Source: Methanobacteriales archaeon HGW-Methanobacteriales-1
Lineage (GTDB): Archaea > Methanobacteriota > Methanobacteria > Methanobacteriales > Methanobacteriaceae
Reading direction: 5' to 3'
Length of the DNA stretch: 64,000 nucleotides
Assembly: GCA_002839705.1 (NCBI GenBank)
Contig: PGYO01000001.1
Span: forward strand, 434,001 to 498,000
Shown here: piece by piece, positions 43,679-53,054 of the stretch
Layout: the number at the start of each line of letters is the position of its first letter
Numbering within the stretch: position 1 is the stretch's first letter
The notes under the pieces: generated by a model
What the model was told of the DNA's origin: nothing
The model's input: only the letters and a program-made list of their open reading frames with translations
Databases searched by the model: none
Translations under genes and position numbers: made by a program

Positions 43679-44452
43679 ATGGCTGAAATAATTGCAGTTT
43701 TAAATCAAAAAGGAGGAAGTGGAAAAACCACTACCGCCGTTAACTTAGCTACTGCCCTGTCAAAAAAGGGTAAAAAAATAGCGTTAGTAGATTTTGACCC
43801 TCAAGGTAATGCAACAACTTATCTGGGATTGATGAAGCGAGAAATGAAAAATACCATGAGGGATGTAATTCATGAAAAAATTGACATCACCGAGGCAATC
43901 CGCAACACGACTTATGATAACCTGGATTTAATCCCCTCCAACATAAAACTTTCCGGAATTGAAGGTTATCTTAATGCTCAAACTTCACCTATTTCTGTAT
44001 TAAACAGTAAGCTGAAAAAAATTAAAGATAACTATGATTATGTCTTTATTGATGCACCTCCAACTCTAAATATTATAGCTACCAATGTGCTCACTGCAGC
44101 AAATAGTGTTATTATTCCTATCCAAGCAGATCCCTTTGCATTAGAGGGAATGGTGGATTTACTGGAAGTCATTGATATTATAGAAGATGAACTTAATAGC
44201 CCCACAGAAATTAAAGGAGTACTCATTACTAAATTTAGAGCTAATACTAAACTTGGTAGGGAAGTTAAAGCAGAAGTGGAGAAATATTTCCCAAATGAAC
44301 TATATGCGACTGCCATTCCAGATAATATTAAAGTTTCTGAAGCTCCCGGATACAATAAACCGGTGATTGTTTATGATCCGGATTGTGCTGGTAGTAAAGC
44401 CTATATTAAATTAGCCGATGAATTTTTAGAGAGGGAGAAAAATGAGCAATAA
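43679..44452 (+). CDS. parA: ParA-type partition ATPase
   Basis: This 257-residue ATPase has the deviant Walker A motif KGGSGKTT, VDFDPQGNATTYLG and DYVFIDAPPTLN. It is a Soj/ParA-family protein that moves DNA using a centromere-binding partner. GGAG precedes the ATG. The next gene overlaps by 11 bases, and repeat arrays flank both. It looks complete and may segregate a chromosome locus or a former plasmid. Confidence 0.92.
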   Translation: MAEIIAVLNQKGGSGKTTTAVNLATALSKKGKKIALVDFDPQGNATTYLGLMKREMKNTMRDVIHEKIDITEAIRNTTYDNLDLIPSNIKLSGIEGYLNAQTSPISVLNSKLKKIKDNYDYVFIDAPPTLNIIATNVLTAANSVIIPIQADPFALEGMVDLLEVIDIIEDELNSPTEIKGVLITKFRANTKLGREVKAEVEKYFPNELYATAIPDNIKVSEAPGYNKPVIVYDPDCAGSKAYIKLADEFLEREKNEQ

Positions 44453-44753
44453 AGGAGGCTTTGGTGCAGATATGGGATCTATGCTAGAGCGTAGAGAGAA
44501 AAAACAATCGTCTAAATCAAAAAGCACATCTGATGAAGTTAATGCCTTATTAATTGAAGAAATACGTGATAACATTAAAGGCCAGCCACGAATTTCATTC
44601 TGGGATTTAGACTCTAAAATTACTTTAAATTATCTTAAGGAAACCACACCTAAATTTAGTATAAGTAAAGAAATATCTAATGTGTTACATGACTATCTTG
44701 AAAAAGAGTATCCTCAAATTTGGGCCGAAGTAAAAGAACTAAAAAATAAGTAA
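44442..44753 (+). CDS. ParB-role small partner protein
   Basis: This 103-residue protein has a basic, disordered first third (SMLERREKKQSSKSKSTSD) and a helical remainder ending ISKEISNVLHDYLEKEYPQIW. It is not a ParB by sequence. Overlap with parA and the nearby repeats suggest the centromere-binding or adaptor role, possibly with a ribbon-helix-helix-like fold; this is inference. Confidence 0.6.
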   Translation: MSNKGGFGADMGSMLERREKKQSSKSKSTSDEVNALLIEEIRDNIKGQPRISFWDLDSKITLNYLKETTPKFSISKEISNVLHDYLEKEYPQIWAEVKELKNK

Positions 44754-44839
44754 ATAACTCTCGGCAGTTATTCACTTAATAATATTATTTTTCAAACTAT
44801 TTTTTAACAATATATAAATTTTAATTTTTATTAGTGATT

Positions 44840-45022
44840 AAATACATAACTTATTCAGTTATTAAGTTAGTAAGTTAGTAAGTTGCGTACTTATTAAATA
44901 CATAACTTATTCAGTTATTAAGTTAGTAAGTTAGTAAGTTGCGTACTTATTAAATACATAACTTATTCAGTTATTAAGTTAGTAAGTTGCGTACTTATTA
45001 AATACATAACTTATTCAGTTTA
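44840..45022. repeat. Centromere-like direct repeats downstream
   Basis: Units begin AAATACATAACTTATTCAG at 44840, 44896, 44952 and 45000, with steps of 56, 56 and 48 bases; the last step lacks one 8-base AGTTAGTA sub-repeat, and the last unit is partial. Each holds the near-palindrome AACTTATTCAGTTATTAAGTT. The stretch 44754-45141 has no gene. This is a strong candidate parS/centromere. Confidence 0.75.
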
Positions 45023-45141
45023 TTAATTGCCCCCACAATATTATTTTCAAGTTTTTCATTAAATTGTACATGAAAACTATTTATATGTAATCTAACTTAT
45101 TATATACATTAAAATGTTTATAATTACCATTAGGTGCCATC

Positions 45142-46197
45142 ATGCTGGAAACATTACTGGAACTAGCTCTGGGAAAAAGGGCAGAAATACTGAACAAACT
45201 GGATGAATTCTATGCTACTGGTCCAGATACCAGTAAATCATGGGTTGATTATTCATTCAGTGAAACTAAAAAAGACATTACTCTCTCGGCAGGAGATGGG
45301 AGTATTAATAAAAAAAAGTTTCTAAGCTTTGTTTTTTATGCCATCAGTGCTGAGACTCTAATTTACAAGGATAAACTGGAAAAAATCGAAAATTCCACCG
45401 TGGATATCATGCCCCATCATGGATTTGTGGAAGATCGTCTAAGAAATTACATGAGTTTATATGAGTTAAAAAATGCTTTAAAATCATTTGAAGAATATGA
45501 TCTGGACTATTATTTATTTGACGGATCTATAATGGGAAATCTAATAAGGCCTCTTCCAATGGATCGTGAACTCTCCACAAAAATTAAAGAAGATATAAAA
45601 TCCCACTATCTATCTTTTCTGGATGCAGAACTCCATTTAAAACAGGTTGAAGTATCAGCCTCTAAATTTGAGGACCATATAACCGAAAAATTTGGCAATA
45701 AAACAGAGGCTATGATATATTTAGAGACCCTAGAAAATCTACTTATCATAAGTAGATTACTTAAACACGGCAGAAAAATTGTGGGCATATCCAAAACTTC
45801 CACCAGTAATGATTACTTTGGCCTGGATATTCCGGACATGGCATTATTTGATAGGAATCATGGAAAGCAAGGCTTTTCTAAACCTAGAACTCAAAAAGTT
45901 TCTAAAACAGTGAAACATGATTTCCCGGTGGAAAATAAGTTCTTCCGGAGTCTCACCTTTACCACATTTTACGCCCGTTTGGAGGATAATAAAAACCTCC
46001 TTAAATTCGAGCTACCATATGAAGCAGATGAAGAGGAGATAATTGAATTACTTAATATTATAAAATCAAATTGTACGGAAGGTTATCCTTATCTACTAAA
46101 AAAGGCCCATAATGATGTGGTTATAAAGAAAATTGACATGAGTCGACTTTTAAGAATGATGGGATTTATTGAAAAAGATGGGAGGGAAATGTTATGA
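45142..46197 (+). CDS. nurA: NurA 5'-3' nuclease
   Basis: This 351-residue protein has the NurA acidic residues in LSAGDGSINKKKF (near 51) and YYLFDGSIMGNLI (near 125), and RLLRMMGFIEKDGREM at the end. NurA with HerA resects DNA ends for recombination. It overlaps herA by four bases and is the first gene of nurA-herA-mre11-rad50. Confidence 0.9.
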   Translation: MLETLLELALGKRAEILNKLDEFYATGPDTSKSWVDYSFSETKKDITLSAGDGSINKKKFLSFVFYAISAETLIYKDKLEKIENSTVDIMPHHGFVEDRLRNYMSLYELKNALKSFEEYDLDYYLFDGSIMGNLIRPLPMDRELSTKIKEDIKSHYLSFLDAELHLKQVEVSASKFEDHITEKFGNKTEAMIYLETLENLLIISRLLKHGRKIVGISKTSTSNDYFGLDIPDMALFDRNHGKQGFSKPRTQKVSKTVKHDFPVENKFFRSLTFTTFYARLEDNKNLLKFELPYEADEEEIIELLNIIKSNCTEGYPYLLKKAHNDVVIKKIDMSRLLRMMGFIEKDGREML

Positions 46198-47726
46198 GTG
46201 AAATCATTGGCCGATGCATTGGAGAAACTTCTCTAGTTGAAGTTAGTTTTATATCCAAGGAAATGCCCCAGGTAGGAGAATACGTCTCCTTAAAATACGA
46301 TGAAAAAAATGTTTTAGGAATGATAGAATCACTGGTAAGAGGCAGTGTATCTATTAACGACGAAATATTTGATCCTAAAACTATTGAAAAGATAAAAAAA
46401 ATCGAAGGGGACGACCATTACATCCGGGGATCAGTTAGAATATTAGGGGATATTTCAGACAACCTTAAAATTCCCCGCACTCCCGCCCCTCCTGGAACAG
46501 AAATAATTCCCGCCTCCCAGGATGATTTACAAAAAATATTCCAAAAGGAGAACAGCCTTTCTCTGGGAACCTTAATTAGTCAGGAAAATGTGGAAGTAAA
46601 GATTGATTTGGAGAAGATGTTCTCCCGACACCTGGCTATACTGGCCATGACTGGGGCTGGGAAATCTAATACTGTAGCAGTTGTTGTGGATGGGATGCTT
46701 CAGTACAATGGATGTGTAGTAATTTTTGATATGCACTCAGAATATGATATTAACTTCAATAATGGTGAATCAAAAGTCATAAATCCTCAAATAAATCCTT
46801 TATACATGTCATTTTCTGAAATGAAACGACTGGCCCGTATTAGTAGTAGTGCTTATTTACAGGAACGTTATTTCTTTGAAAGCTATAAAATGGCTGCTAA
46901 TGAAGTTAGAAATGGTGATTCTAAGAATAAAGGATTTATTACTATTATGAAGGAATATTTGGAGGGATGGGAAACTGGAAGAATGTCTTTCCGAGGCCAA
47001 GATGTGGAAGGTACTAAACAAATAATTGATGTTATAAATAAAATTGGTGATCTGGAACGGCGATACAGTTCTATAATTAGTTCCAATGCAGGAAATATTT
47101 TGAGTAAATTAGAATTAGGTAAAGCTAATATTATTGACTTAGGTTCGGTAGATGAGCAGGCTGCTGAGGTCATAGTAAGCCATATATTGAGAAATGCTCT
47201 TCAAAATAATAAAAAGTGGTTGAGAAACCGAGATGACGAAAATTTCCCATTATCCCACCCTGTTTTTTTTGTTCTGGAGGAAGCACATATACTGGCTCCT
47301 AAAAGCAGACCAACAGAATCTAAATTATGGATAAGCAGAATTGCCAGGGAAGGGCGTAAATTTGGATTGGGACTGTGTCTGGTCTCTCAAAGCCCTAAAT
47401 CAATTGACCCGGATTCACTATCTCAGGCCAATAACATGATTATTTTAAGATTGGTTGAACCACAAGATCAAAGGCATGTTCAATCGGCCAGTGAGAGTTT
47501 AAGTGAGGACTTGGTAAAACAACTACCCTCCCTGAATATTGGAGAAGCTATTGTTTTAGGATTAATGACTAAAATTCCAGCATTGGTTAAAATACATGAA
47601 CATAAAAACAAGGAATTTGGCCAGGATTTAGCAGTAATTGACATGTGGAAAAAAACCACTGAAGATACTAAAAAGAAATATGAAGATGAAAAAGAGGATA
47701 TCATGAATCTGGGAGGGGATTATTAG
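46194..47726 (+). CDS. herA: HerA DNA translocase
   Basis: This 510-residue protein has a HAS-barrel at the N terminus, Walker A MTGAGKSNT (about 160) and Walker B VFFVLEEAHIL (about 360), with the arginine-finger region RIAREGRKFGLGLCLVSQSP. It is the hexameric ATPase that pumps DNA into NurA. It abuts mre11. Confidence 0.95.
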   Translation: MSEIIGRCIGETSLVEVSFISKEMPQVGEYVSLKYDEKNVLGMIESLVRGSVSINDEIFDPKTIEKIKKIEGDDHYIRGSVRILGDISDNLKIPRTPAPPGTEIIPASQDDLQKIFQKENSLSLGTLISQENVEVKIDLEKMFSRHLAILAMTGAGKSNTVAVVVDGMLQYNGCVVIFDMHSEYDINFNNGESKVINPQINPLYMSFSEMKRLARISSSAYLQERYFFESYKMAANEVRNGDSKNKGFITIMKEYLEGWETGRMSFRGQDVEGTKQIIDVINKIGDLERRYSSIISSNAGNILSKLELGKANIIDLGSVDEQAAEVIVSHILRNALQNNKKWLRNRDDENFPLSHPVFFVLEEAHILAPKSRPTESKLWISRIAREGRKFGLGLCLVSQSPKSIDPDSLSQANNMIILRLVEPQDQRHVQSASESLSEDLVKQLPSLNIGEAIVLGLMTKIPALVKIHEHKNKEFGQDLAVIDMWKKTTEDTKKKYEDEKEDIMNLGGDY

Positions 47727-48869
47727 ATGAAATTTGCACACTTAGCAGATACTCACCTTGGTTATAGGCAATATGGACTTTTTGAGCGGGAAATGGATTT
47801 TTACAACGTTTTTAACCATATCATTGATAAATTAATTGAAGAAAGACCAGATTTTGTTATCCACTCTGGTGATCTTTTTGAATTTTCCCGACCACCTACC
47901 AACGCCCTTCTAAATGTTCAAAAAGGAATATTGGCTCTGAAAGATGCAGGAATTCCAGTTTATGCCATTGCCGGTAATCACGATATTATAATGCGTAAAA
48001 ATGCCCTACCTCCCCATGTTCTCTTTAAAGAAATGGGCTTAAAAATTATTAGTCCTAATAAACCCTTTTTCGTGGAGGGTGATGTTTTTATTGGAGGAAC
48101 ACCCTATGTTTCCAAACACCAGGCCACCTATCTCACTGAAAGCCTTAAAAACTTAGAACTAATGTCTAAAGATTATAATAAAAGGATCCTGGTTTTGCAT
48201 CAGGGTATTGACAAGTATTTGCCCTTTGAATATGAATTAGAACTGGCCAATATTCCAGAATCATTTAATTACTATGCTTTAGGCCATATCCATGCTAGAA
48301 TCACTGATGATTTTGGACAAGGTAAACTGGCTTATCCGGGCTCTACTGAAATATGGAAGATTGATGAGCTGGGAAATTACCAGAAAAATGGTAAAGGATT
48401 TTATATGGTGGATATGGATGGAGATATTCCGGAAATAGAATCCATAAATATGGAAATGTCTCGAGAGTTTCTGAGAGAGAATATTGATTTTCCGGAACTT
48501 GATGGCGAGATAGAAAAAATAAAAAATCATATTTCGACCTTTTCCAATAAGCCCTTACTGAGTTTAACTGTGGAAGGTGGTAACTTTAACCGATCTGAGG
48601 TTTATGACAAACTCAATCAGGTATTCTCAGATATATGTCTCAGTTTAAGACCAAATTTCAAATCACAATCATTAATTGACGCTGAAGAGATTTTAAAAGA
48701 TGGTAGTGCTCTTAATCCCCACAAATTAATCATTGGACGATTAAAAGAATTTGAAAATCAAAAAATAACGGACCTAGCATTATCTCTATTTAATGAAATG
48801 TCTAATGGAAATACGGAAAACGCAGAAGAGATAAGCAAAAAATTCTATGAGGAGTTCTATGATAATTAA
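47727..48869 (+). CDS. mre11: Mre11 nuclease
   Basis: This 380-residue protein has all five phosphoesterase motifs: HLADTHLG, SGDLFEF, GNHD, LHQG and GHIH. It processes DNA double-strand ends with Rad50. It starts directly after the herA stop and overlaps rad50. Confidence 0.95.
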   Translation: MKFAHLADTHLGYRQYGLFEREMDFYNVFNHIIDKLIEERPDFVIHSGDLFEFSRPPTNALLNVQKGILALKDAGIPVYAIAGNHDIIMRKNALPPHVLFKEMGLKIISPNKPFFVEGDVFIGGTPYVSKHQATYLTESLKNLELMSKDYNKRILVLHQGIDKYLPFEYELELANIPESFNYYALGHIHARITDDFGQGKLAYPGSTEIWKIDELGNYQKNGKGFYMVDMDGDIPEIESINMEMSREFLRENIDFPELDGEIEKIKNHISTFSNKPLLSLTVEGGNFNRSEVYDKLNQVFSDICLSLRPNFKSQSLIDAEEILKDGSALNPHKLIIGRLKEFENQKITDLALSLFNEMSNGNTENAEEISKKFYEEFYDN

Positions 48870-51567
48870 TTCCCTGGCACTGGAAAACTTCAAATCCTAC
48901 TCTAAAATGAACCTGGATTTCAACAGTGGAATATCTATTATAATGGGTCAAAATGGGGCAGGTAAATCAACCATCCTGGAAGCGGTTAGTTTTGCTCTCT
49001 TTAAACAGTACTCTGGTCGCAGTATTCAGCATTTAGTTAGATCTGAACAGACCAAAATGAAGGTGCAACTGGACTTTGTAGTAAATGCTCGAACTTACCG
49101 GGTACTGCGTGAGCGTGGAAAAAGCACTTCTAAAGCAGAATTAAGAATAAAAGAAGGTGAGGCCTTCCATAGTTTAGCTACCGGTGATAAGCAAGTCAGC
49201 TATGAGATACAGAATTTGCTGGAGATGGATGGAGATTTATTCTTAAATGCGGTGTATGTGAGGCAGGGAGAAATAGCAGATCTCATTGACAAAACCCAAT
49301 CTGAAAAGAAACAACTAATTGGGAAATTATTAGGAATAGATTCTTTGGAAAAATCCTGGAAAAATATGCTTCCCCTTATAAAAGATTATGAAAGCCAGAA
49401 AGAACGATGTAAGGGTCGAATTGAAGGTATGGGTGAGCTGAAAAAGGACTTAGAAAAAGAAACAGAGAAAAAAACTCTCCTGGATGATAAGATTAAAAAT
49501 ACACAATCTAAAAAAGAGCAAATACTCATTGAAATGGAAGCCATTAAAAGAGATAAAGATGAGATGGACACCCGCAAAATCCGATTCAAAGAAATGGATT
49601 CTCTGATTAAATTTAAAAGAGAATCTCTGGTTAAGGCCCACCAAAGTGAAAAAGAGCTTTTAGATGAGCTGAAAAATATTGGGGAAAAAGAAGAGAGAAT
49701 AAAAGAAATTGAACCGGAACTTCCAGGAATAAAAGATTTAGAATCTCTTAAGACATCAATATCTCTTTTAGATACTTTAAATATCAAAAGAAAAGAAATT
49801 GAATCTCGTATATCTAATATTAATAAATTTCAAAGTATATTATCTGAAAATGAGCCATTTTTTGAAGAATACAATGATATTCAGAAGAAAATCAATGAAA
49901 TTAACCTTCAAATGGAACCTTTCTCTGGTATAAAAGGATCCATGACCCAATTGAAAATAAATCAAAAACAAATTCAAGATAAATCCAAAAAAATCACCCA
50001 CGAAATTGGCAAAAGATTCATTACTGCTAATGATATACTGGGCACAGATTTTACAGAGTGGGAATTACTTAATAATCATTTAACCAGGGTCAAATCTGCA
50101 GCTGAAATTAAATTGGAATCATTAACCACTCAGATTAATGAGAAGACTGGTGAAATTTCCAGTCTGGAAAGTTTAAACAAAAGCATGCAAAAGCCATTAG
50201 ATGAGTTAAAAACTGTGGAAGGCCAGTGTCCAGTATGTAAATCAGAAATTGATGTTTCTAAAAAGAATGAACTGGTGGAAGGATATCTTAGTGATATAGA
50301 ATCTAACACAAACTCTATTAAAAATATTCAATCTATTTTAAAAGAGCTCAATGTGGAAAAAACGGATTTAAATACTAAATATTTACAAATTACTTCCATA
50401 AATACTGATATTTTAAAGGAAAGGGTGGAATCTTTAGCTGATACGTCAGGTGAACTAGAAAATATAGTTTCACAAATGGAAGATTTACAGGGAAAAGTTA
50501 CTCTGCTGGATGAGATTGAAGCCAACCTAAACTCTAAAAAAGGCCGTCTTGAAGAAATTAAGGCCAATTATGAACGCTACATCAAGGTACAAGGGTCACT
50601 GGAATCAGCAGGAAATCTTGATGAACTGAATAAAGAAATGAAAGAGCTTTTAAATCAAATAAATCTTAAAGAAGAGGAAATTAATAATCTTACCACCAAA
50701 CTTGGCCTTTCTACAGTGGACATTGAATTAATAGACACTGAAATATCTCGCTTAAAAAAGCTCAATGATGAATACCAGCAAATACGGGGAATAGTTTCTA
50801 AAAAGGAATCAGTTGTGGAAAAAATCCAAAAATTTGGTGCAGAAATTCTTAAAATTACTGAGGAGCAAGAAAAGGCCCAGCAAGAACTTGAAGGTACAGC
50901 CTATGATGAGGAGATTCATGAAAACTTGATTAATTCATTTAATGATAAAAATATTGAGTTTCAAGATACTAATGGTCAGGAAAAAGAATACAGTGGGGAA
51001 CTTAAAGGGGTTCTGGAGAATATTAATCGAATTGGGGGTGAGTTGGGATTATATGGTAAATACCAGGCTGAACTTTCGTCTTTAGATGACTTCTTAAAAT
51101 TACTCAATTTATTCCGGGATTTATATGGTAAAGATGGTATTCAAAAGGAATTAAGGAATATGTCACGGCCTTTAATTGAACAAAATACTCGCGAATTCTT
51201 TGAAAAATTCAATTTTGAATATTCAGACATCACATTGGATGAAGACTATAACATAGATGTGTACGGGCCAGTGGGTAAGACCACTCTGGACATGATAAGT
51301 GGTGGAGAACGAATAGCCGTTGCATTAGCTTTAAGGTTAGGGATTACCAAGGCACTTTCTGGTGGCACTCTTGAGCTTATAATGTTGGATGAACCTACCA
51401 TACATTTAGATACTTATCGTAGGTCGGAACTAATTGATATTTTAAAGCGAATGTCCATTATTCCCCAGATGATAATTGTAACTCATGATGTGGATCTGGA
51501 AGAGGCCGCGGAAAATATCATTAAAGTGGAGAAAGTAGAGGGAATTTCCCGGGTAATGGTGGAATAG
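48859..51567 (+). CDS. rad50: Rad50 SMC-like ATPase
   Basis: This 902-residue protein has Walker A GQNGAGKST, two long coiled coils meeting at the zinc hook CPVC (about residue 455), the signature ISGGERIAVALALRL and Walker B LIMLDEPTIHLD. The ATG at 48859 has GAGGAG four bases upstream; an earlier in-frame ATG at 48847 is inside mre11. It tethers DNA ends for Mre11. Confidence 0.95.
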   Translation: MIINSLALENFKSYSKMNLDFNSGISIIMGQNGAGKSTILEAVSFALFKQYSGRSIQHLVRSEQTKMKVQLDFVVNARTYRVLRERGKSTSKAELRIKEGEAFHSLATGDKQVSYEIQNLLEMDGDLFLNAVYVRQGEIADLIDKTQSEKKQLIGKLLGIDSLEKSWKNMLPLIKDYESQKERCKGRIEGMGELKKDLEKETEKKTLLDDKIKNTQSKKEQILIEMEAIKRDKDEMDTRKIRFKEMDSLIKFKRESLVKAHQSEKELLDELKNIGEKEERIKEIEPELPGIKDLESLKTSISLLDTLNIKRKEIESRISNINKFQSILSENEPFFEEYNDIQKKINEINLQMEPFSGIKGSMTQLKINQKQIQDKSKKITHEIGKRFITANDILGTDFTEWELLNNHLTRVKSAAEIKLESLTTQINEKTGEISSLESLNKSMQKPLDELKTVEGQCPVCKSEIDVSKKNELVEGYLSDIESNTNSIKNIQSILKELNVEKTDLNTKYLQITSINTDILKERVESLADTSGELENIVSQMEDLQGKVTLLDEIEANLNSKKGRLEEIKANYERYIKVQGSLESAGNLDELNKEMKELLNQINLKEEEINNLTTKLGLSTVDIELIDTEISRLKKLNDEYQQIRGIVSKKESVVEKIQKFGAEILKITEEQEKAQQELEGTAYDEEIHENLINSFNDKNIEFQDTNGQEKEYSGELKGVLENINRIGGELGLYGKYQAELSSLDDFLKLLNLFRDLYGKDGIQKELRNMSRPLIEQNTREFFEKFNFEYSDITLDEDYNIDVYGPVGKTTLDMISGGERIAVALALRLGITKALSGGTLELIMLDEPTIHLDTYRRSELIDILKRMSIIPQMIIVTHDVDLEEAAENIIKVEKVEGISRVMVE

Positions 51568-52083
51568 TGAATAAGTCCATTAGGGGTGTGATGTGAGTTG
51601 GAATTTACTCAATTTCAATTTCCACCATATTTTTTTATTTTTATAAATATTTATTTTAAAAAAATCAATAAAAAGACTATAAATTAAAAAATACCTCTTA
51701 ATAAGCCTTAATTAAAAATAAGTAATTTAAGATTATATAAGATGTTTTTAATTGATATTTAAATCTATTTTTGTTGATTAATGCCTTAAACTTCCTTCTT
51801 TGTAAAGGCCATACTTTAACTATTTTAGAATAAGCTTTAATTAAGGTTATTATAGTAAATTATATCTCATTTAATGTTCTACTCTTCAAAATAGGCAACC
51901 ATATCTCTTATCCACATTGAGCTATATCAATCTCTTTTAAGATGTTTTTAAATCCTATAAAAGCCTCTAAAACAGCCTTATTTTTATTTTCTGACCAAAG
52001 CCTTTATAAGCGATGCTGACTAAAGTTCATTTTTCCAAGATGGGTCTTATGAGTTCAAGACACTTGGAAATGGAGGCGATAAA
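51568..52083. promoter_or_regulatory. Promoter and 5' hairpin of secreted protein
   Basis: The TATA box TTTATAAG (52003-52010) predicts transcription start near 52032. Exactly there begins a hairpin, TTTCCAAG (52032-52039) with CTTGGAAA (52063-52070) and inner GTCTT/AAGAC, which ends two bases before the GGAGG ribosome site (52072-52076). The earlier part is AT-rich with no recognised gene. This mRNA appears to start with a hairpin. Confidence 0.5.
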
Positions 52084-52536
52084 ATTACGCGAAACAAAGT
52101 TTTTGCCGTGCTTTTTGCACTAAGTATAGTTGCAGGAATATTACCTGCATCATTTGCAGACAATAATCAAGAAAAGACTAAATTTAAATTAAATGAATCT
52201 AATACTCACGTTAAAGTTGATAAGGCCGTAGAAGTAAATGGGGCCTATAAATATAAGAAATATTCTTATAAGAAATCATCCAGTGGATATCGTTACAGTA
52301 AAATTGGAGACTGCTGGGCCATGAGTAAATACCTTTACAAGAAATTAACTAAAAAAGGTACTAAAACTCGAATTATACAGTACAAAACCAAAATGTCATC
52401 CCGGCACCGGTCCATTCAATTATATAAAAAAGGAAAATGGGTAGATTATAATTACAAGGCCCATGGTATTAATAAAATATATAGTGCCACTTCCAGTAAG
52501 CCCTGTATGAAAGTAATTGCCACTTCTAAAGTATGA
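52084..52536 (+). CDS. Secreted transglutaminase-like protein, AUU start
   Basis: A frame open from ATT at 52084, seven bases after GGAGG, gives a perfect signal peptide, TRNKVFAVLFALSIVAGILP followed by ASFA-D. The first GTG (52108) would leave out the basic N-terminal residues. The 125-residue mature part carries Cys in GDCWAMS, His in SSRHRSIQ and Asp in WVDYNY, a Cys-His-Asp order like transglutaminase-fold cysteine peptidases. Such enzymes cut pseudomurein in related archaea (pseudomurein endoisopeptidases), so cell-wall turnover is a guess. Confidence 0.65.
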   Translation: MTRNKVFAVLFALSIVAGILPASFADNNQEKTKFKLNESNTHVKVDKAVEVNGAYKYKKYSYKKSSSGYRYSKIGDCWAMSKYLYKKLTKKGTKTRIIQYKTKMSSRHRSIQLYKKGKWVDYNYKAHGINKIYSATSSKPCMKVIATSKV

Positions 52537-53054
52537 ATACATACTTTTTAAAGAGAAAGTAAATTTATTCTTTCTCTATTTTCTATTTATTTTATAAATG
52601 AATTTTATAGAAATTAAAACTTGATTCGTTATTTTATTTTTAATTAAATTTTAACAAGGTTCTATTCTTATTCCAATTCATGGAAACTAAAATATTATAT
52701 TATAAGAATTAAATGGTTAATTAGTTTTTTTTAGTGATTTTTTTTTAGTTTATTCCTACTGGTGAGTTTTTTTAGTGATTTTTTTTTAGTTTATTCCTAC
52801 TGGTGAGTTTTTTTAAATTCTCTGCTCTAATTTTTCAGCATTTAAAGACAATATATTTTTAAATAAGTCCCTATAGGCATTATAGTAATCATATAGTAAT
52901 ATATATTAACTTATCACATCAAAAATAAGCTATAAGTTTAATTTAAAAACGAATACATTTTTAATAATTTGAATTATAACGTTCTAAACTTTAATAAAAT
53001 TGCTTGATTTGAGTGAAAGTATAATTTCAATGATAATTATGATAAGGGGATATC
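52537..53054. repeat. Tandem 42-bp duplication, otherwise empty
   Basis: A unit of about 42 bases (GTTTTTTTAGTGATTTTT, then TTAGTTTATTCCTACTGGTGA) occurs twice in a row at 52724 and 52766. The remainder is AT-rich spacer with the promoter of the MFS gene; AAGGGG precedes the ATG at 53055. Confidence 0.55.

Noticed and set aside
43540-45022. CRISPR array
   Set aside because: The repeats have no unique spacers of constant length and contain internal sub-repeats; they fit centromere-like DNA better.
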